The translations under genes were made by a program, and so were the position numbers. This document shows, one piece after another, positions 7,888-15,866 of a stretch of DNA of 39,439 bases (the stretch's first letter is position 1; every line of letters starts with the position of its first letter). The DNA comes from Chloroflexota bacterium (GTDB lineage: Bacteria; Chloroflexota; Anaerolineae; J102), in contig JAADII010000183.1 in the NCBI GenBank assembly GCA_013151415.1, forward strand, positions 1-39,439, in the 5' to 3' direction. Under the pieces are notes generated by a model, which searched no databases, had not been told where the DNA came from, and worked only from the letters and a program-made list of their open reading frames with translations.

Positions 7888-8226
7888 ATGAACACAGACA
7901 TTTATCTCGAAATCGGCAAAAGACGAACGTTTGCCTGCGCGGCGGCGTGGCCCGGCTGGTGTCGGAGCGGACGGGATGAAGCGCGGGCGCTGCAAGCGCT
8001 GTTGGCTTATGGCCCGCGCTACGCTCAGGTCGCGCAACGCGGGGGCGTTCTCTTCGATGCTCCGAGCGACATCGCGCAATTCCAGGTGGTCGAGCGTTTG
8101 CAGGGAACAGGCGTCACCGACTTTGGCGCGCCGGGCGTCATCCCCTGGCCGCCGCGCTACTTCATCCGCCGCGTCATCTGGCATGTGCTCGATCATGCCT
8201 GGGAGATTGAGGACAGGGTGAGCTAA
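7888..8226 (+). CDS. Conserved hypothetical protein, apparently internally shortened
   Basis: A 112-residue protein beginning YLEIGKRRTFACAAAWPGW, then SGRDEARALQALLAYGPRYA, and ending WPPRYFIRRVIWHVLDHAWE. From memory, relatives in Actinobacteria and Chloroflexota start and end the same way but carry roughly 90 more residues between the TDFGAPG segment and the PPRY segment. Here the two are joined directly (TDFGAPGVIPWPPRYF), in frame. The function of the family is not known. Its stop codon overlaps the convergent hemW stop by 4 bases. A broken fragment of the same gene lies at 6939-6975. It could be a functional short form or a decaying gene. Confidence 0.6.
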   Translation: MNTDIYLEIGKRRTFACAAAWPGWCRSGRDEARALQALLAYGPRYAQVAQRGGVLFDAPSDIAQFQVVERLQGTGVTDFGAPGVIPWPPRYFIRRVIWHVLDHAWEIEDRVS

Positions 8227-9455
8227 TCCGGCAAGAACGCGGCGAAGACTTCGTTACCGAGGAGCCAGGCGCGGGGAGCCAGACGCAGGCGGTGGGGGGT
8301 GAGCTCCACCAGGCCGCGGGTTTCGAGTTCGGCAATGGTCTGCCTGTAGACATCGGCCAGATCAACGCCGAAACGGGCGCGGAACGCCGCGCGCTCCACG
8401 CCCACGCGAAGCAAGCGCAGGCCCAGCATCATGGTTTCGGCCATCTCCAGTTCGCGGTCGATGCGCTCCTCATAATCGAGCGGTGCCGCGCCCCTCGCGA
8501 GCGCGTCGATGTAGCCTTGCACCGAACGAGCGACCGACCAACGCGCGCCATCCAGCCAGGAATGCGCGCCCGGGCCAAAGCCGAGATAAGGTTCGTTGCG
8601 CCAGTAGACCAGGTTGTGGCGACAGGCGAAACGGGGCAGACCGTCTTTCCCCAACGGCCCGCGCGCCCAGTTGGAGACTTCATAATGATGATAACCGGCC
8701 TCGTCGAGCAGTTGGCAGGCCATTTCGTACAGGTCCGCGGCCAGATCGGGGTCGGGCGCGCTGACCTGGCCGCGCGCCACCCACGCGGCCAACGGCGTGC
8801 CCGGATCTACGGTCAGGCTGTAGAGGGAAAGATGCTCGGGATCCAGTTCGATGGCCCGGAGCAGGGTTTCGCGCCAGGTTTCGGGCCGCTGATGGGGCAG
8901 GCCGAACATGAAATCGAGATTGATGTTGGCGAAACCGACGCTTCGCGCCAGACGAAACGCGGCCGCGGCTTCGTCCGCGCGGTGAATGCGTCCCAAAAAG
9001 GCCAGCTCCTCGTCGTCGAACGATTGCACGCCCATGCTGAGGCGATTCACCCCCAACCGTCTCAGGGTCTCGAAGCGCGTCTGATCCACCGTCCCCGGAT
9101 TGGCCTCGCTGGTGATTTCGGCTTCGGGGTCAAGACGAAACCCCGTCCGCACGGCCTCCATCATGCTCGACCAGTGCTCCGGCTCCAACACGGTGGGGGT
9201 GCCCCCGCCAATGAATACGGTTCGCACCCTGGGCCGCGCCCTTCGCGCGCCTTCGCCTTCGATATCCTTTGTCAAAGCTCCCACATAGGCCGCGAACCGC
9301 CCCTCCATCCCCGCGTAGGTGTTGAAATCGCAATAAGGGCACTTGCGTTGGCAAAAGGGGATATGAATGTAGAGAGAAATGCCGCACTTGTGGGAATCGT
9401 TTGTTTTGTATTGTCTTTTGTGGGGGGCTTCGAGTGCGACTTTGCTCTTCGGCAT
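8223..9455 (-). CDS. hemW: Radical SAM heme chaperone HemW
   Basis: A 410-residue protein of the oxygen-independent coproporphyrinogen oxidase-like family. Members of this branch act as heme chaperones for membrane respiratory enzymes rather than as the oxidase. The radical SAM cluster motif CQRKCPYC (C35, C39, C42) is preceded by SLYIHIPF, GGGTPT follows at 83-88, and SMGVQSFDDEEL and the HemW-type C-terminal winged region (DYEERIDRELEMAETMMLGL) are present. The N-terminus has about 25 residues before the core, so a later start is possible. It follows the hydrolase gene at 9475 by 19 bases and is probably co-transcribed with it. Confidence 0.88.
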   Translation of the reverse strand: MPKSKVALEAPHKRQYKTNDSHKCGISLYIHIPFCQRKCPYCDFNTYAGMEGRFAAYVGALTKDIEGEGARRARPRVRTVFIGGGTPTVLEPEHWSSMMEAVRTGFRLDPEAEITSEANPGTVDQTRFETLRRLGVNRLSMGVQSFDDEELAFLGRIHRADEAAAAFRLARSVGFANINLDFMFGLPHQRPETWRETLLRAIELDPEHLSLYSLTVDPGTPLAAWVARGQVSAPDPDLAADLYEMACQLLDEAGYHHYEVSNWARGPLGKDGLPRFACRHNLVYWRNEPYLGFGPGAHSWLDGARWSVARSVQGYIDALARGAAPLDYEERIDRELEMAETMMLGLRLLRVGVERAAFRARFGVDLADVYRQTIAELETRGLVELTPHRLRLAPRAWLLGNEVFAAFLPD

Positions 9456-9474
9456 AAGATGAATGCCAGCTACA

Positions 9475-10350
9475 CTACACCGCTTGCTTTTTAGGGAGCG
9501 ATTTCGCCTTTTGCTCGTTGCTGCGTTTCATTTGCCCAAACAGGAAGTAAATATTCGCTCGATGTAGCTGGGGAGCAAGACCGCCCAAGGCAATGCGCGA
9601 AACGCCGCAAGCTTCGATGTCAATGGCATTCAGTTCGGCTTTGCCTCCGCCGCTTTCATAAACCTCGCGCACCGCGTTTTCAACTTTGTCGAGATACTCC
9701 AATTGTGCGTCCAATGCAGATTGAACCTCGCCGCGCAGCAACACCTCGCCATGTCCTTGAACCAGGTCTTCCACCGGAACGATTTGTTTTAGCGCGCGGA
9801 GCGAACGACGCAGGTTGTCGATATTACCATTGATGAAATAGGGAATGGGCATAACCGTGTCGCTGGCGAAAAGCACCTTTTCTTCCTTGACATATACATT
9901 GATGACGTCCGGCGCGTGGCCAGGTGAGTGCCGCATAATTAGCGTGAAACCTCCCAAGCGCACAGTGGCTTCCCTTTCGGTAAGTAGCGTGGGCAAGCGT
10001 AGGTGCACTTCGGCCAAAGCAGCGTTACGCTGCCGCGCGGCCGCCAAAGCGGGCCGCGTTTGCCGGATCATCAATTCGCGTGAAAGCAGGTGTCCAATGA
10101 CGTCCGCTTCTGGAAACAAATAAGCCCCGTACACATGGTCCGCATGAGAATGGGTGAGAATGATATATCGCACCTGTGAACGAAGCCGTTGGCGCACGAA
10201 TCTGAGAATTTCTTTTGTTTCCTGAGGAAAAGGAAGGGTGTCGATAAGAATGCACCCTTCCCGAGTGACCACCAGTCCGGCATTGACTTGAGCGTATAAA
10301 CCACTGCGAAAGATGTATACGTGATCGGCAATGCGTTCGCGTTGAACCAT
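9475..10350 (-). CDS. Metallo-beta-lactamase-fold hydrolase
   Basis: A 291-residue enzyme with a full set of metal ligands: THSHADHVYG (HxHxDH), HSPGHAPDV, FASDTVMPIPYF and VQGHGE. This set predicts a two-metal hydrolase. The family covers thioesterases, lactonases, glyoxalase II and sulfur-oxidation proteins; nothing here fixes the substrate. The C-terminal helices (LDAQLEYLDKVENAVREV) resemble those of SoxH-like or quinoprotein-associated hydrolases. No signal peptide is visible, so it is cytoplasmic. ATG 10350 follows a promoter candidate at 10425-10397, and hemW lies just downstream. Confidence 0.82.
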   Translation of the reverse strand: MVQRERIADHVYIFRSGLYAQVNAGLVVTREGCILIDTLPFPQETKEILRFVRQRLRSQVRYIILTHSHADHVYGAYLFPEADVIGHLLSRELMIRQTRPALAAARQRNAALAEVHLRLPTLLTEREATVRLGGFTLIMRHSPGHAPDVINVYVKEEKVLFASDTVMPIPYFINGNIDNLRRSLRALKQIVPVEDLVQGHGEVLLRGEVQSALDAQLEYLDKVENAVREVYESGGGKAELNAIDIEACGVSRIALGGLAPQLHRANIYFLFGQMKRSNEQKAKSLPKKQAV

Positions 10351-10396
10351 GAAAAGAACGACTCCAGAATTCTATATCCATTGTGTGTAGGAAAAC

Positions 10397-10425
10397 AGGA
10401 TAACATAACCCTTGCCGGGAATCAA
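10397..10425 (-). promoter_or_regulatory. Promoter candidate with palindrome for hydrolase-hemW
   Basis: On the minus strand TTGATT (10425-10420), a 17-base spacer and TATCCT (10402-10397). AACCCTTG (10407-10414) and CAAGGGTT (10423-10430) form an exact 8-bp inverted repeat across the spacer and -35, a possible operator. Confidence 0.4.
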
Positions 10426-10521
10426 GGGTTCGTGTAAAAAAGACACGAATTGGGTGGCGGATCAACCGCGAGCAAAAAACGTTCGCATTGGGGGGCTTTG
10501 CCTCGCCTGCAGCGCGCGCAA

Positions 10522-10569
10522 CGAAAACAAGAAAAGACCGAGTCGCAAATAACAAGCAAGACTCGGTCT
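10522..10569 (-). terminator. Terminator after 6S-like RNA
   Basis: On the minus strand AGACCGAGTC (10569-10560) pairs with GACTCGGTCT (10544-10535), a perfect 10-bp stem, followed by TTTTCTTGTTTTC. The tail is T-rich only on the minus strand, which sets the direction of the RNA upstream. Confidence 0.78.
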
Positions 10570-10595
10570 GAGGCCAAAAGAAACTATGAGGGCTG

Positions 10596-10782
10596 GTAGC
10601 ACCCCCCTTGATACCGTGTGCTCAGATGGTTTTGAACCTGCGATGGCAGGTGGGAGCCTCGGCCCGGTTCCCGCCTTGCCAATCGAGGGCTATCGCGTTC
10701 CCCGAGGCATGACCCGGCTCCCCTAGGTCTAGTGTTGGCTCAAAACGTATCAGGAGCATCACGCGTATCAGAGGGAAGCTAC
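10596..10782 (-). ncRNA. ssrS: 6S RNA candidate
   Basis: A 187-nt rod-shaped RNA. GTAGC at its 5' end (10782-10778) pairs with GCTAC at its 3' end (10600-10596), and the closing stem continues through TGATAC and TGCTC with single-base bulges. TTTTGA(GCC) then pairs with GGTTCAAAA. Next comes a large bubble of about 13 bases on each side, and then GGGGAGCC pairs with GGCTCCC to start an apical stem. The 3' side of the bubble can form its own 5-bp hairpin, CCTGC-CATC-GCAGG. A long closing stem, a central bubble with a 3' side hairpin, and a length near 185 nt are hallmarks of 6S RNA, which binds RNA polymerase by mimicking an open promoter. The predicted transcription start is the first base of the stem. 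Primary sequence similarity was not established; SRP RNA was considered and lacks its GGAAGCAG loop. Confidence 0.6.
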
Positions 10783-10788
10783 GGTTAT

Positions 10789-10817
10789 AGCATAGCATAA
10801 GGGCCTCGAGCTGGCAA
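10789..10817 (-). promoter_or_regulatory. Promoter of 6S-like RNA
   Basis: On the minus strand TTGCCA (10817-10812), a 17-base spacer and TATGCT (10794-10789). Six bases (ATAACC) separate the -10 from G10782, the first base of the RNA's closing stem, as expected for a transcription start. Confidence 0.65.
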
Positions 10818-10892
10818 ATTGCGTGTTTTGGAGCGAGGCGTCGTGGACGCGGCTCGAAAACTCGGCTTCGGAGATCAGGGGTTGATCAAGGT

Positions 10893-10922
10893 TTTCATCG
10901 CGCGGCAAGCCTGTGATACAAT
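10893..10922 (+). promoter_or_regulatory. Promoter candidate for tig-clpP-clpX
   Basis: TACAAT (10917-10922) is preceded by TGA, an extended -10. The -35 (TTTCAT, 10893-10898, spacer 18) is poor. It lies 49 bases before the tig ATG and diverges from the 6S-like promoter. Confidence 0.4.
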
Positions 10923-10971
10923 TGCTCGGTTGTAAAACCATCGTATTCGTTGTGAAGGATTCTTATTCAAA

Positions 10972-12495
10972 ATGAGTGAACTCAAAATTACGCAACAAGC
11001 TCTGGAGAACCGGCAGACGCGACTTACTGTAGAAGTGCCCCAACCTCGCGTGGACGCCGCGCTGCGAAAGAAGGTTAAGTCGTTAAGTCGCCGCATTCGT
11101 ATTCCAGGCTTTCGACCTGGCAAAGCCCCATACCATATTGTGGTGCAAAGATTGGGGCGCGAAGCCCTGTTGCAGGAAGTGGCCGAGGAAATCGGAGAAG
11201 AGGTCTATCAAGAGGCGTTGGAGACCGCCGGCATCGAGCCGGTCGGCCCCGGCAATTTGGTCGATATCGCCTTCGATCCATTGACTTATCAATTCGAGGT
11301 TCCGTTGGAGCCAAATGTGGATCCTGGCGATTATCGCTCTGTGCGCGTTTCTTATGAAGAGCCGGATGAGGCGTCCATTGATGAGGATGTGGATAAGGAA
11401 ATTGAGCGTATTCGAGAAGCGAATCGCAATTGGACTCCGGTGGAGCGGCCCGTTGAATATGGCGATCTGGTCACCCTTAAGATCGAGGTGACAGTGGATG
11501 ATGAAGTGGTGCTGCAGAATGATGATTGGGATGTCGTTCCCGACAAAGAAGATTACACCCTGACGCCCGAATTCGACGCCGCCCTTGTGGGCATGGAAGG
11601 GGGGGAGGAGAAGACATTCACGGCCGTTTTCCCAGAAGATGCGCATTCGCCTTGGGCCGGCAAGGAAGGCGTTTTTCATATCGAGATCAAAGATGTTCAA
11701 ACATTGGTGACGCCTGAATTCGATGATGAATTTGCTGCGGCCATCGGCGGCTACGATACGGCCGAGGACATGCGAGAGGCTATTCGCGAGCATTTGGCGC
11801 AACACGCCCGTGAGAATGCAGAGGCGGCGTTTCGCGAGAAAGTGATCGAGGCGCTGATCGAACAGGCGGAGATGGATTATCCGCCGATCATGATCGAAAG
11901 GCTCATCGATGATATGATGCGCGAGTTAGAGCGAACCATAGCGCCATATGGCATCGAATCGGTGGCCGAATATCTGCGAATGGTGGGCAAGACCGAGGAA
12001 GAACAGCGGGCGGAGTTGCGCTCCGACGCGGAAAAGCGCCTGCGTTATGAACTGCTGTTGAACGCTATCGCCGAACGCGAAGCGTTTCCCGTCAGTGATT
12101 ATGAAATCGATCAGGTTCTCCTCGAACGTTTTGGCGCCTCGGATGAGGTGTTGGAGCAGGTTCGGAAGCAAGTGGCCGAAGATGAAGCCGTGCGCGAGTA
12201 TTTTGAACACATAGTGAAACGCCTCAAGGCGCAAGACCTCATCCTCGCCATTGCTCGCGGCGAAGAAGTCCCTGCTCCGGGTGAGCATGTGGCCAAACAG
12301 CCGCCAGATGCATTGGAAGCTGAAGACGAGACCTTGGAGGACGAGAACCTCGATCAAGATGTGGAGACAGGCGAATCGGCCCAGGAATCGCACGGTGAAG
12401 AAAATGGTTCGGCCATAGATGCTGACGACGCTGCCGAGGCGTCTGCAAATGACGAGGAGGAAACAGATCAGGCGGACGCGTCGGCGTCGGCCTGA
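10972..12495 (+). CDS. tig: Trigger factor
   Basis: A 507-residue ribosome-associated chaperone and peptidyl-prolyl isomerase that meets nascent chains at the exit tunnel. The ribosome-docking loop GFRPGK lies at residues 46-51. The FKBP-like domain follows at roughly 150-245 ([11 protein letters not shown] to [11 protein letters not shown]), and then the helical C-terminal cradle. ATG 10972 follows AAGGA at 10956-10960. The last 70 residues or so are an acidic low-complexity tail rich in E, D and A, longer than in the E. coli protein (432 residues). tig upstream of clpP and clpX is a conserved order in many bacteria. Confidence 0.93.
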   Translation: MSELKITQQALENRQTRLTVEVPQPRVDAALRKKVKSLSRRIRIPGFRPGKAPYHIVVQRLGREALLQEVAEEIGEEVYQEALETAGIEPVGPGNLVDIAFDPLTYQFEVPLEPNVDPGDYRSVRVSYEEPDEASIDEDVDKEIERIREANRNWTPVERPVEYGDLVTLKIEVTVDDEVVLQNDDWDVVPDKEDYTLTPEFDAALVGMEGGEEKTFTAVFPEDAHSPWAGKEGVFHIEIKDVQTLVTPEFDDEFAAAIGGYDTAEDMREAIREHLAQHARENAEAAFREKVIEALIEQAEMDYPPIMIERLIDDMMRELERTIAPYGIESVAEYLRMVGKTEEEQRAELRSDAEKRLRYELLLNAIAEREAFPVSDYEIDQVLLERFGASDEVLEQVRKQVAEDEAVREYFEHIVKRLKAQDLILAIARGEEVPAPGEHVAKQPPDALEAEDETLEDENLDQDVETGESAQESHGEENGSAIDADDAAEASANDEEETDQADASASA

Positions 12496-12587
12496 ACGAA
12501 AAATGGGCAATCATCGGCAACAGACACTTTGAATGGCTCACCATGAATCCAAGAAACGCGAACCTAAGAAACGAGGAAGATAAAATT

Positions 12588-13229
12588 ATGAACCCAATTC
12601 AACCCCAATCTCTCATCCCCATGGTCATTGAGCAGACCGGTCGGGGTGAGCGCGCGATGGACATTTACTCGCTCTTGCTCAAAGAGCGCATCATCTTTCT
12701 GGGCACGCCGATCAACGATCAGATCGCTAATTTGATCGTCGCCCAGCTGCTTTATCTCAATTTCGAGGATCCCGAGCGCGACATCCAATTATATATCAAC
12801 TCACCCGGCGGCAGCGTGTATGCGGGTTTGGCCATCTACGACACGATGCAAATGATCAATGCGCCAGTGGCCACTTGGGCTGTTGGCGTTACGGCCAGCA
12901 TGGCCACGGTGTTGCTGGCTGCCGGCGCCAAGGGCAAACGCTACGCTCTTCCCCACGCGACCATCCACATGCACCCGGCCGGCGGCGGCGCACAGGGCTA
13001 CACTCCTGACGTGCGCATTCAATTCAAAGAGCTAGAGCGGGTGCAAAACGCGATATTTGGCATTCTGGCCGAGCACACCGGCCAATCGTTCGAGCAGATC
13101 GAACACGATTTCGAGCGCGACCGCTGGATGTATGCCCAAGAGGCGCTCGAATATGGTTTCGTCGATCATATTTATGGCGAACCCGATCCCCAACTGGAAC
13201 GAACCAAAGAGGAACAGGAAGCCGCATGA
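12588..13229 (+). CDS. clpP: ATP-dependent Clp protease proteolytic subunit
   Basis: A 213-residue serine protease that forms the double-ring chamber fed by ClpX. ATG 12588 is preferred to ATG 12543 because GAGG stands about 11 bases before it; the 15 extra residues of the longer form have no clear ribosome binding site. The oxyanion and substrate segment [16 protein letters not shown], the nucleophile region [18 protein letters not shown], the catalytic histidine in [12 protein letters not shown], and the catalytic aspartate region [16 protein letters not shown] are all present. Compared with the usual AASMGA and MIHQPLGG, the serine and histidine loops differ at nearby positions. Its stop overlaps the clpX start by 4 bases. 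Confidence 0.94.
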   Translation: MNPIQPQSLIPMVIEQTGRGERAMDIYSLLLKERIIFLGTPINDQIANLIVAQLLYLNFEDPERDIQLYINSPGGSVYAGLAIYDTMQMINAPVATWAVGVTASMATVLLAAGAKGKRYALPHATIHMHPAGGGAQGYTPDVRIQFKELERVQNAIFGILAEHTGQSFEQIEHDFERDRWMYAQEALEYGFVDHIYGEPDPQLERTKEEQEAA

Positions 13230-14512
13230 GCCTACAGTATTGCTCCTTTTGTCACCGCTCCAATATGGAGGTCTCGCGTCTCATTGCCGGACCGGATGAC
13301 GTGAACATTTGCGATGAATGCGTTGTCCTGTGCAATGAGATATTGCTGGAGGAGGAGAAGGAGGAGCGACGCTCTGAGTCCGACGCGATTCCCTTTGAGC
13401 GCGTGCCCTCTCCACGGGAGATTGTGTCCCGGTTGGATGAGTATGTCATTGGCCAGGAGCGGGCCAAGAAGGTGCTGTCGGTTGCTGTGTACAATCATTA
13501 CAAGCGCATCCTTTCGGGTCAGGATAATGCCGATGTCGAGCTGCAGAAGAGCAATATCTTGCTTCTCGGCCCCACCGGTTGCGGCAAGACTCTCCTGGCC
13601 CAAACCCTGGCCCGCATTCTCGATGTGCCCTTCACCATCGCTGACGCCACCAGCCTCACAGAAGCGGGTTATGTGGGGGAGGATGTGGAAAATATTCTCG
13701 TGCGTTTGCTGCAAGCCGCCGACTGGGATGTTGGCAAGGCTGAAATGGGCATCGTTTACATCGACGAGATCGACAAGATATCGCGTAAGAGTGGCGACAA
13801 CCCCTCCATCACGCGCGATGTGTCGGGCGAAGGCGTGCAGCAGGCGTTGCTCAAGATCATCGAAGGAACCGTGGCCAATGTGCCTCCTCAAGGCGGGCGC
13901 AAACATCCCGAACAGGACTTCATCCCTCTAGATACGACCAACATCCTCTTCATTTGCGGAGGCGCGTTCGATGGCGTGGAAGAGGTGGTGGCGCGACGCA
14001 TCGGGGCCAAAGGGCGTTTGGGCTTTGCGCAGAGCAAAGCGCCTCCCATGACGCTGGAGCAACGTCGCGTCAAACTGCTAGAACAGGTGACATCCGAAGA
14101 CTTGCTGCATTTTGGCCTTATTCCCGAGTTCATCGGGCGATTGCCGGTGATAGTGAGCGTGAATCCGCTCGATAAGGCGGCGTTGGTGCGCATTCTCACC
14201 GAGCCCAAGAACGCCATTGTGCGTCAATTCGAGCGATTGCTGGCTTTGGATGGCGTTGAGCTTCAGTTTACGCCCGAAGCGCTACAGGCCGTGGCCGAAG
14301 AGGCCATGCGTCATAACACGGGCGCGCGTGGATTGCGCACCATTGTCGAGCGCACTTTGTTGGATGTCATGTACGAGATACCAGGCCGCGAGGATGTGGT
14401 TAGATGCGTGGTCAACGCCGATAATATCCGTTTAGGATCGCGTCCCCTATTGCTCAATGCGCATGGCCAGGCCGTTCGCTGGCATACCGAGGTGCAAGTC
14501 GAGTCCGCGTAG
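13226..14512 (+). CDS. clpX: ATP-dependent Clp protease ATPase subunit ClpX
   Basis: A 428-residue AAA+ unfoldase that recognises substrates such as ssrA-tagged proteins and threads them into ClpP. The N-terminal zinc domain has C6, C9, C29 and C32. Walker A is GPTGCGKT (115-122), Walker B is IVYIDEID (about 176-183), the pore loop is GYVGED (about 148-153), and sensor 2 is HNTGARGLR. The [19 protein letters not shown] stretch is a ClpX hallmark. The ATG overlaps the clpP stop (ATGA), so the two are translationally coupled. The normal length and intact motifs indicate a functional protein. Confidence 0.96.
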   Translation: MSLQYCSFCHRSNMEVSRLIAGPDDVNICDECVVLCNEILLEEEKEERRSESDAIPFERVPSPREIVSRLDEYVIGQERAKKVLSVAVYNHYKRILSGQDNADVELQKSNILLLGPTGCGKTLLAQTLARILDVPFTIADATSLTEAGYVGEDVENILVRLLQAADWDVGKAEMGIVYIDEIDKISRKSGDNPSITRDVSGEGVQQALLKIIEGTVANVPPQGGRKHPEQDFIPLDTTNILFICGGAFDGVEEVVARRIGAKGRLGFAQSKAPPMTLEQRRVKLLEQVTSEDLLHFGLIPEFIGRLPVIVSVNPLDKAALVRILTEPKNAIVRQFERLLALDGVELQFTPEALQAVAEEAMRHNTGARGLRTIVERTLLDVMYEIPGREDVVRCVVNADNIRLGSRPLLLNAHGQAVRWHTEVQVESA

Positions 14513-14574
14513 TCATGTGAACAAGCGTTTTTTCACCCAGCAATGCGCGCCAAAAACCACGCAACATTGCGCTC

Positions 14575-14961
14575 ATGAAACCTCAGCTTCCTGAGTTGGA
14601 ACCGCGAGTCAATTTGTGGTTGGAGGCCGACGGCGAGGTGGCTTTGAGCCATTGGCGGGTTCAGCTACTCAAAGCCATTGAACGCACAGGCTCCATCAGT
14701 GCGGCCGCGGCTGCACTGGGCGTGCAATATCGACTGGCCTGGCAGCGAGTGCATGAGATGGAGGAGCGTTTGGGCGTTTCACTTCTGCATACGGCCGCGG
14801 GCGGTCGGGGCGGCGGAGGCAGCACGCTAACGCCCACCGCTCGCGAGCTGATCCTCCGCTTCGATAATATGATGAGTGCGGTGGAAGCTAGCGCTCAAGA
14901 TCAATATCGACAGCATTTGCTCTCCCTCACTTCAAAGAAGCATCATGATGACATTGAGTGA
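14575..14961 (+). CDS. ModE-like molybdate/tungstate-responsive regulator (DNA-binding domain only)
   Basis: A 128-residue winged-helix protein matching the N-terminal domain of ModE. The helix-turn-helix is IERTGSISAAAAALGVQYRLAWQ (written here only to its core: GSISAAAAALGVQYRLAW), followed by the wing GGRGGGGSTLTPTARELI typical of the family. The C-terminal molbindin domain that senses oxyanion in E. coli ModE is absent, so this short form may respond indirectly or bind metal in another way. It precedes tupA, moeA, tupB and tupC and probably controls them. The ORF overlaps the first possible tupA start by 17 bases. Confidence 0.82.
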   Translation: MKPQLPELEPRVNLWLEADGEVALSHWRVQLLKAIERTGSISAAAAALGVQYRLAWQRVHEMEERLGVSLLHTAAGGRGGGGSTLTPTARELILRFDNMMSAVEASAQDQYRQHLLSLTSKKHHDDIE

Positions 14962-15856
14962 AAACCATTCAAAGCGGCGTCCTCTTTTTTTGCATGGCGA
15001 TATGTTCTCTCGTCATATCGCTTTTCTGTTTCTCGCGCTCATTCTTATGGCGCTGGCTGCCTGCGCGGCGCCTGCGCCACCGGTTGACGAAACGCCAAAG
15101 GCCGGCGTGCGCGACGAACTTGTTTTGGCCACGACGACCAGCACATATGATAGCGGCCTGCTAGACTATATCTTACCCGATTTCGAACAAAAAACCGGCG
15201 TCAAAGTGAATGTGATCTCGGTGGGCACAGGTCAGGCCCTGGCATTGGGCCGCGCGGGTGATGCGGATGTCCTTTTGGTGCATGCTCGCCCGCTTGAGGA
15301 TGAGTTTGTGGCCGAGGGTTATGCGCCCGCTCGCTACGATGTCATGTACAATGATTTTGTCATCGTTGGGCCGGAGACCGATCCTGCCGGCGTGCGCGGA
15401 ATGAAAACCGCGGCCGACGCATTGAAACAAATTGCGGAGAGCGAATCCACGTTTGTTTCGCGAGGCGATGAATCGGGCACGCACTTCAAAGAGAAGAGCC
15501 TTTGGGAGCAGGCCGGCGTCGCCCCGAAAGGTGAATGGTATGTCAGCGCAGGACAAGGCATGGGCGCGGTGCTGAATATGGCCAACGAGCAGCAAGCCTA
15601 CACCCTTAGCGATCGGAGCACGTTTTTGGCCATGAAGGAAAAAGGCCTGGAGCTGGCGATCTTGGTCGAGGGCGATGAGGCGCTGTTCAACCCTTATGGC
15701 GTTTTGCCGGTAAAACCCACCAAGGAGCGAAACACGAATTTTGGCGCGGCCAACGCCTTTGTCAATTGGATCACCGGAGAGGATGCGCAGAAATTGATTG
15801 CCGAGTTCGGCATTGAGAAATATGGCCAGCCTCTCTTTTTCCCCAATGCGAAGTGA
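14945..15856 (+). CDS. tupA: Tungstate/molybdate ABC transporter substrate-binding lipoprotein
   Basis: About 303 residues. ATG 14945 gives a basic n-region (HSKRR) before the hydrophobic segment; ATG 15002 would give a shorter conventional signal (MFSRHIAFLFLALILMALAA). Either way the lipobox is LAAC, so the mature protein is a lipid-anchored receptor. ATTTSTYDSGLLDYILPDF and GTGQALALGRAGDADVLLVH are characteristic of TupA/WtpA-like oxyanion receptors, with serine and threonine residues that bind tungstate or molybdate. SRGDESGTHFKEKSLW and NPYGVLPV are also family segments. The gene sits between the ModE-like regulator and moeA. Tungstate versus molybdate preference cannot be decided by eye. 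Confidence 0.88.
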   Translation: MMTLSENHSKRRPLFLHGDMFSRHIAFLFLALILMALAACAAPAPPVDETPKAGVRDELVLATTTSTYDSGLLDYILPDFEQKTGVKVNVISVGTGQALALGRAGDADVLLVHARPLEDEFVAEGYAPARYDVMYNDFVIVGPETDPAGVRGMKTAADALKQIAESESTFVSRGDESGTHFKEKSLWEQAGVAPKGEWYVSAGQGMGAVLNMANEQQAYTLSDRSTFLAMKEKGLELAILVEGDEALFNPYGVLPVKPTKERNTNFGAANAFVNWITGEDAQKLIAEFGIEKYGQPLFFPNAK

Positions 15857-15866
15857 GCGAGTCACC

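Noticed and set aside
8292-9494. Plus-strand open frame of 400 codons over hemW
   Set aside because: Antisense to a gene with an intact radical SAM motif; no recognisable domain, as expected of a GC-rich shadow frame.
10596-10782. Signal recognition particle RNA
   Set aside because: The GGAA-loop and GGAAGCAG elements of SRP domain IV are absent on both strands, whereas bubble, side hairpin and size fit 6S RNA.
12543-12587. Upstream ATG for clpP
   Set aside because: The added 15 residues have no ribosome binding site, and the downstream ATG 12588 has GAGG at a workable distance.
14513-14574. Molybdenum-cofactor riboswitch before the ModE-like gene
   Set aside because: The 62-base gap after clpX is too short for the known aptamer and has only a weak GTGAA/TTCAC hairpin.
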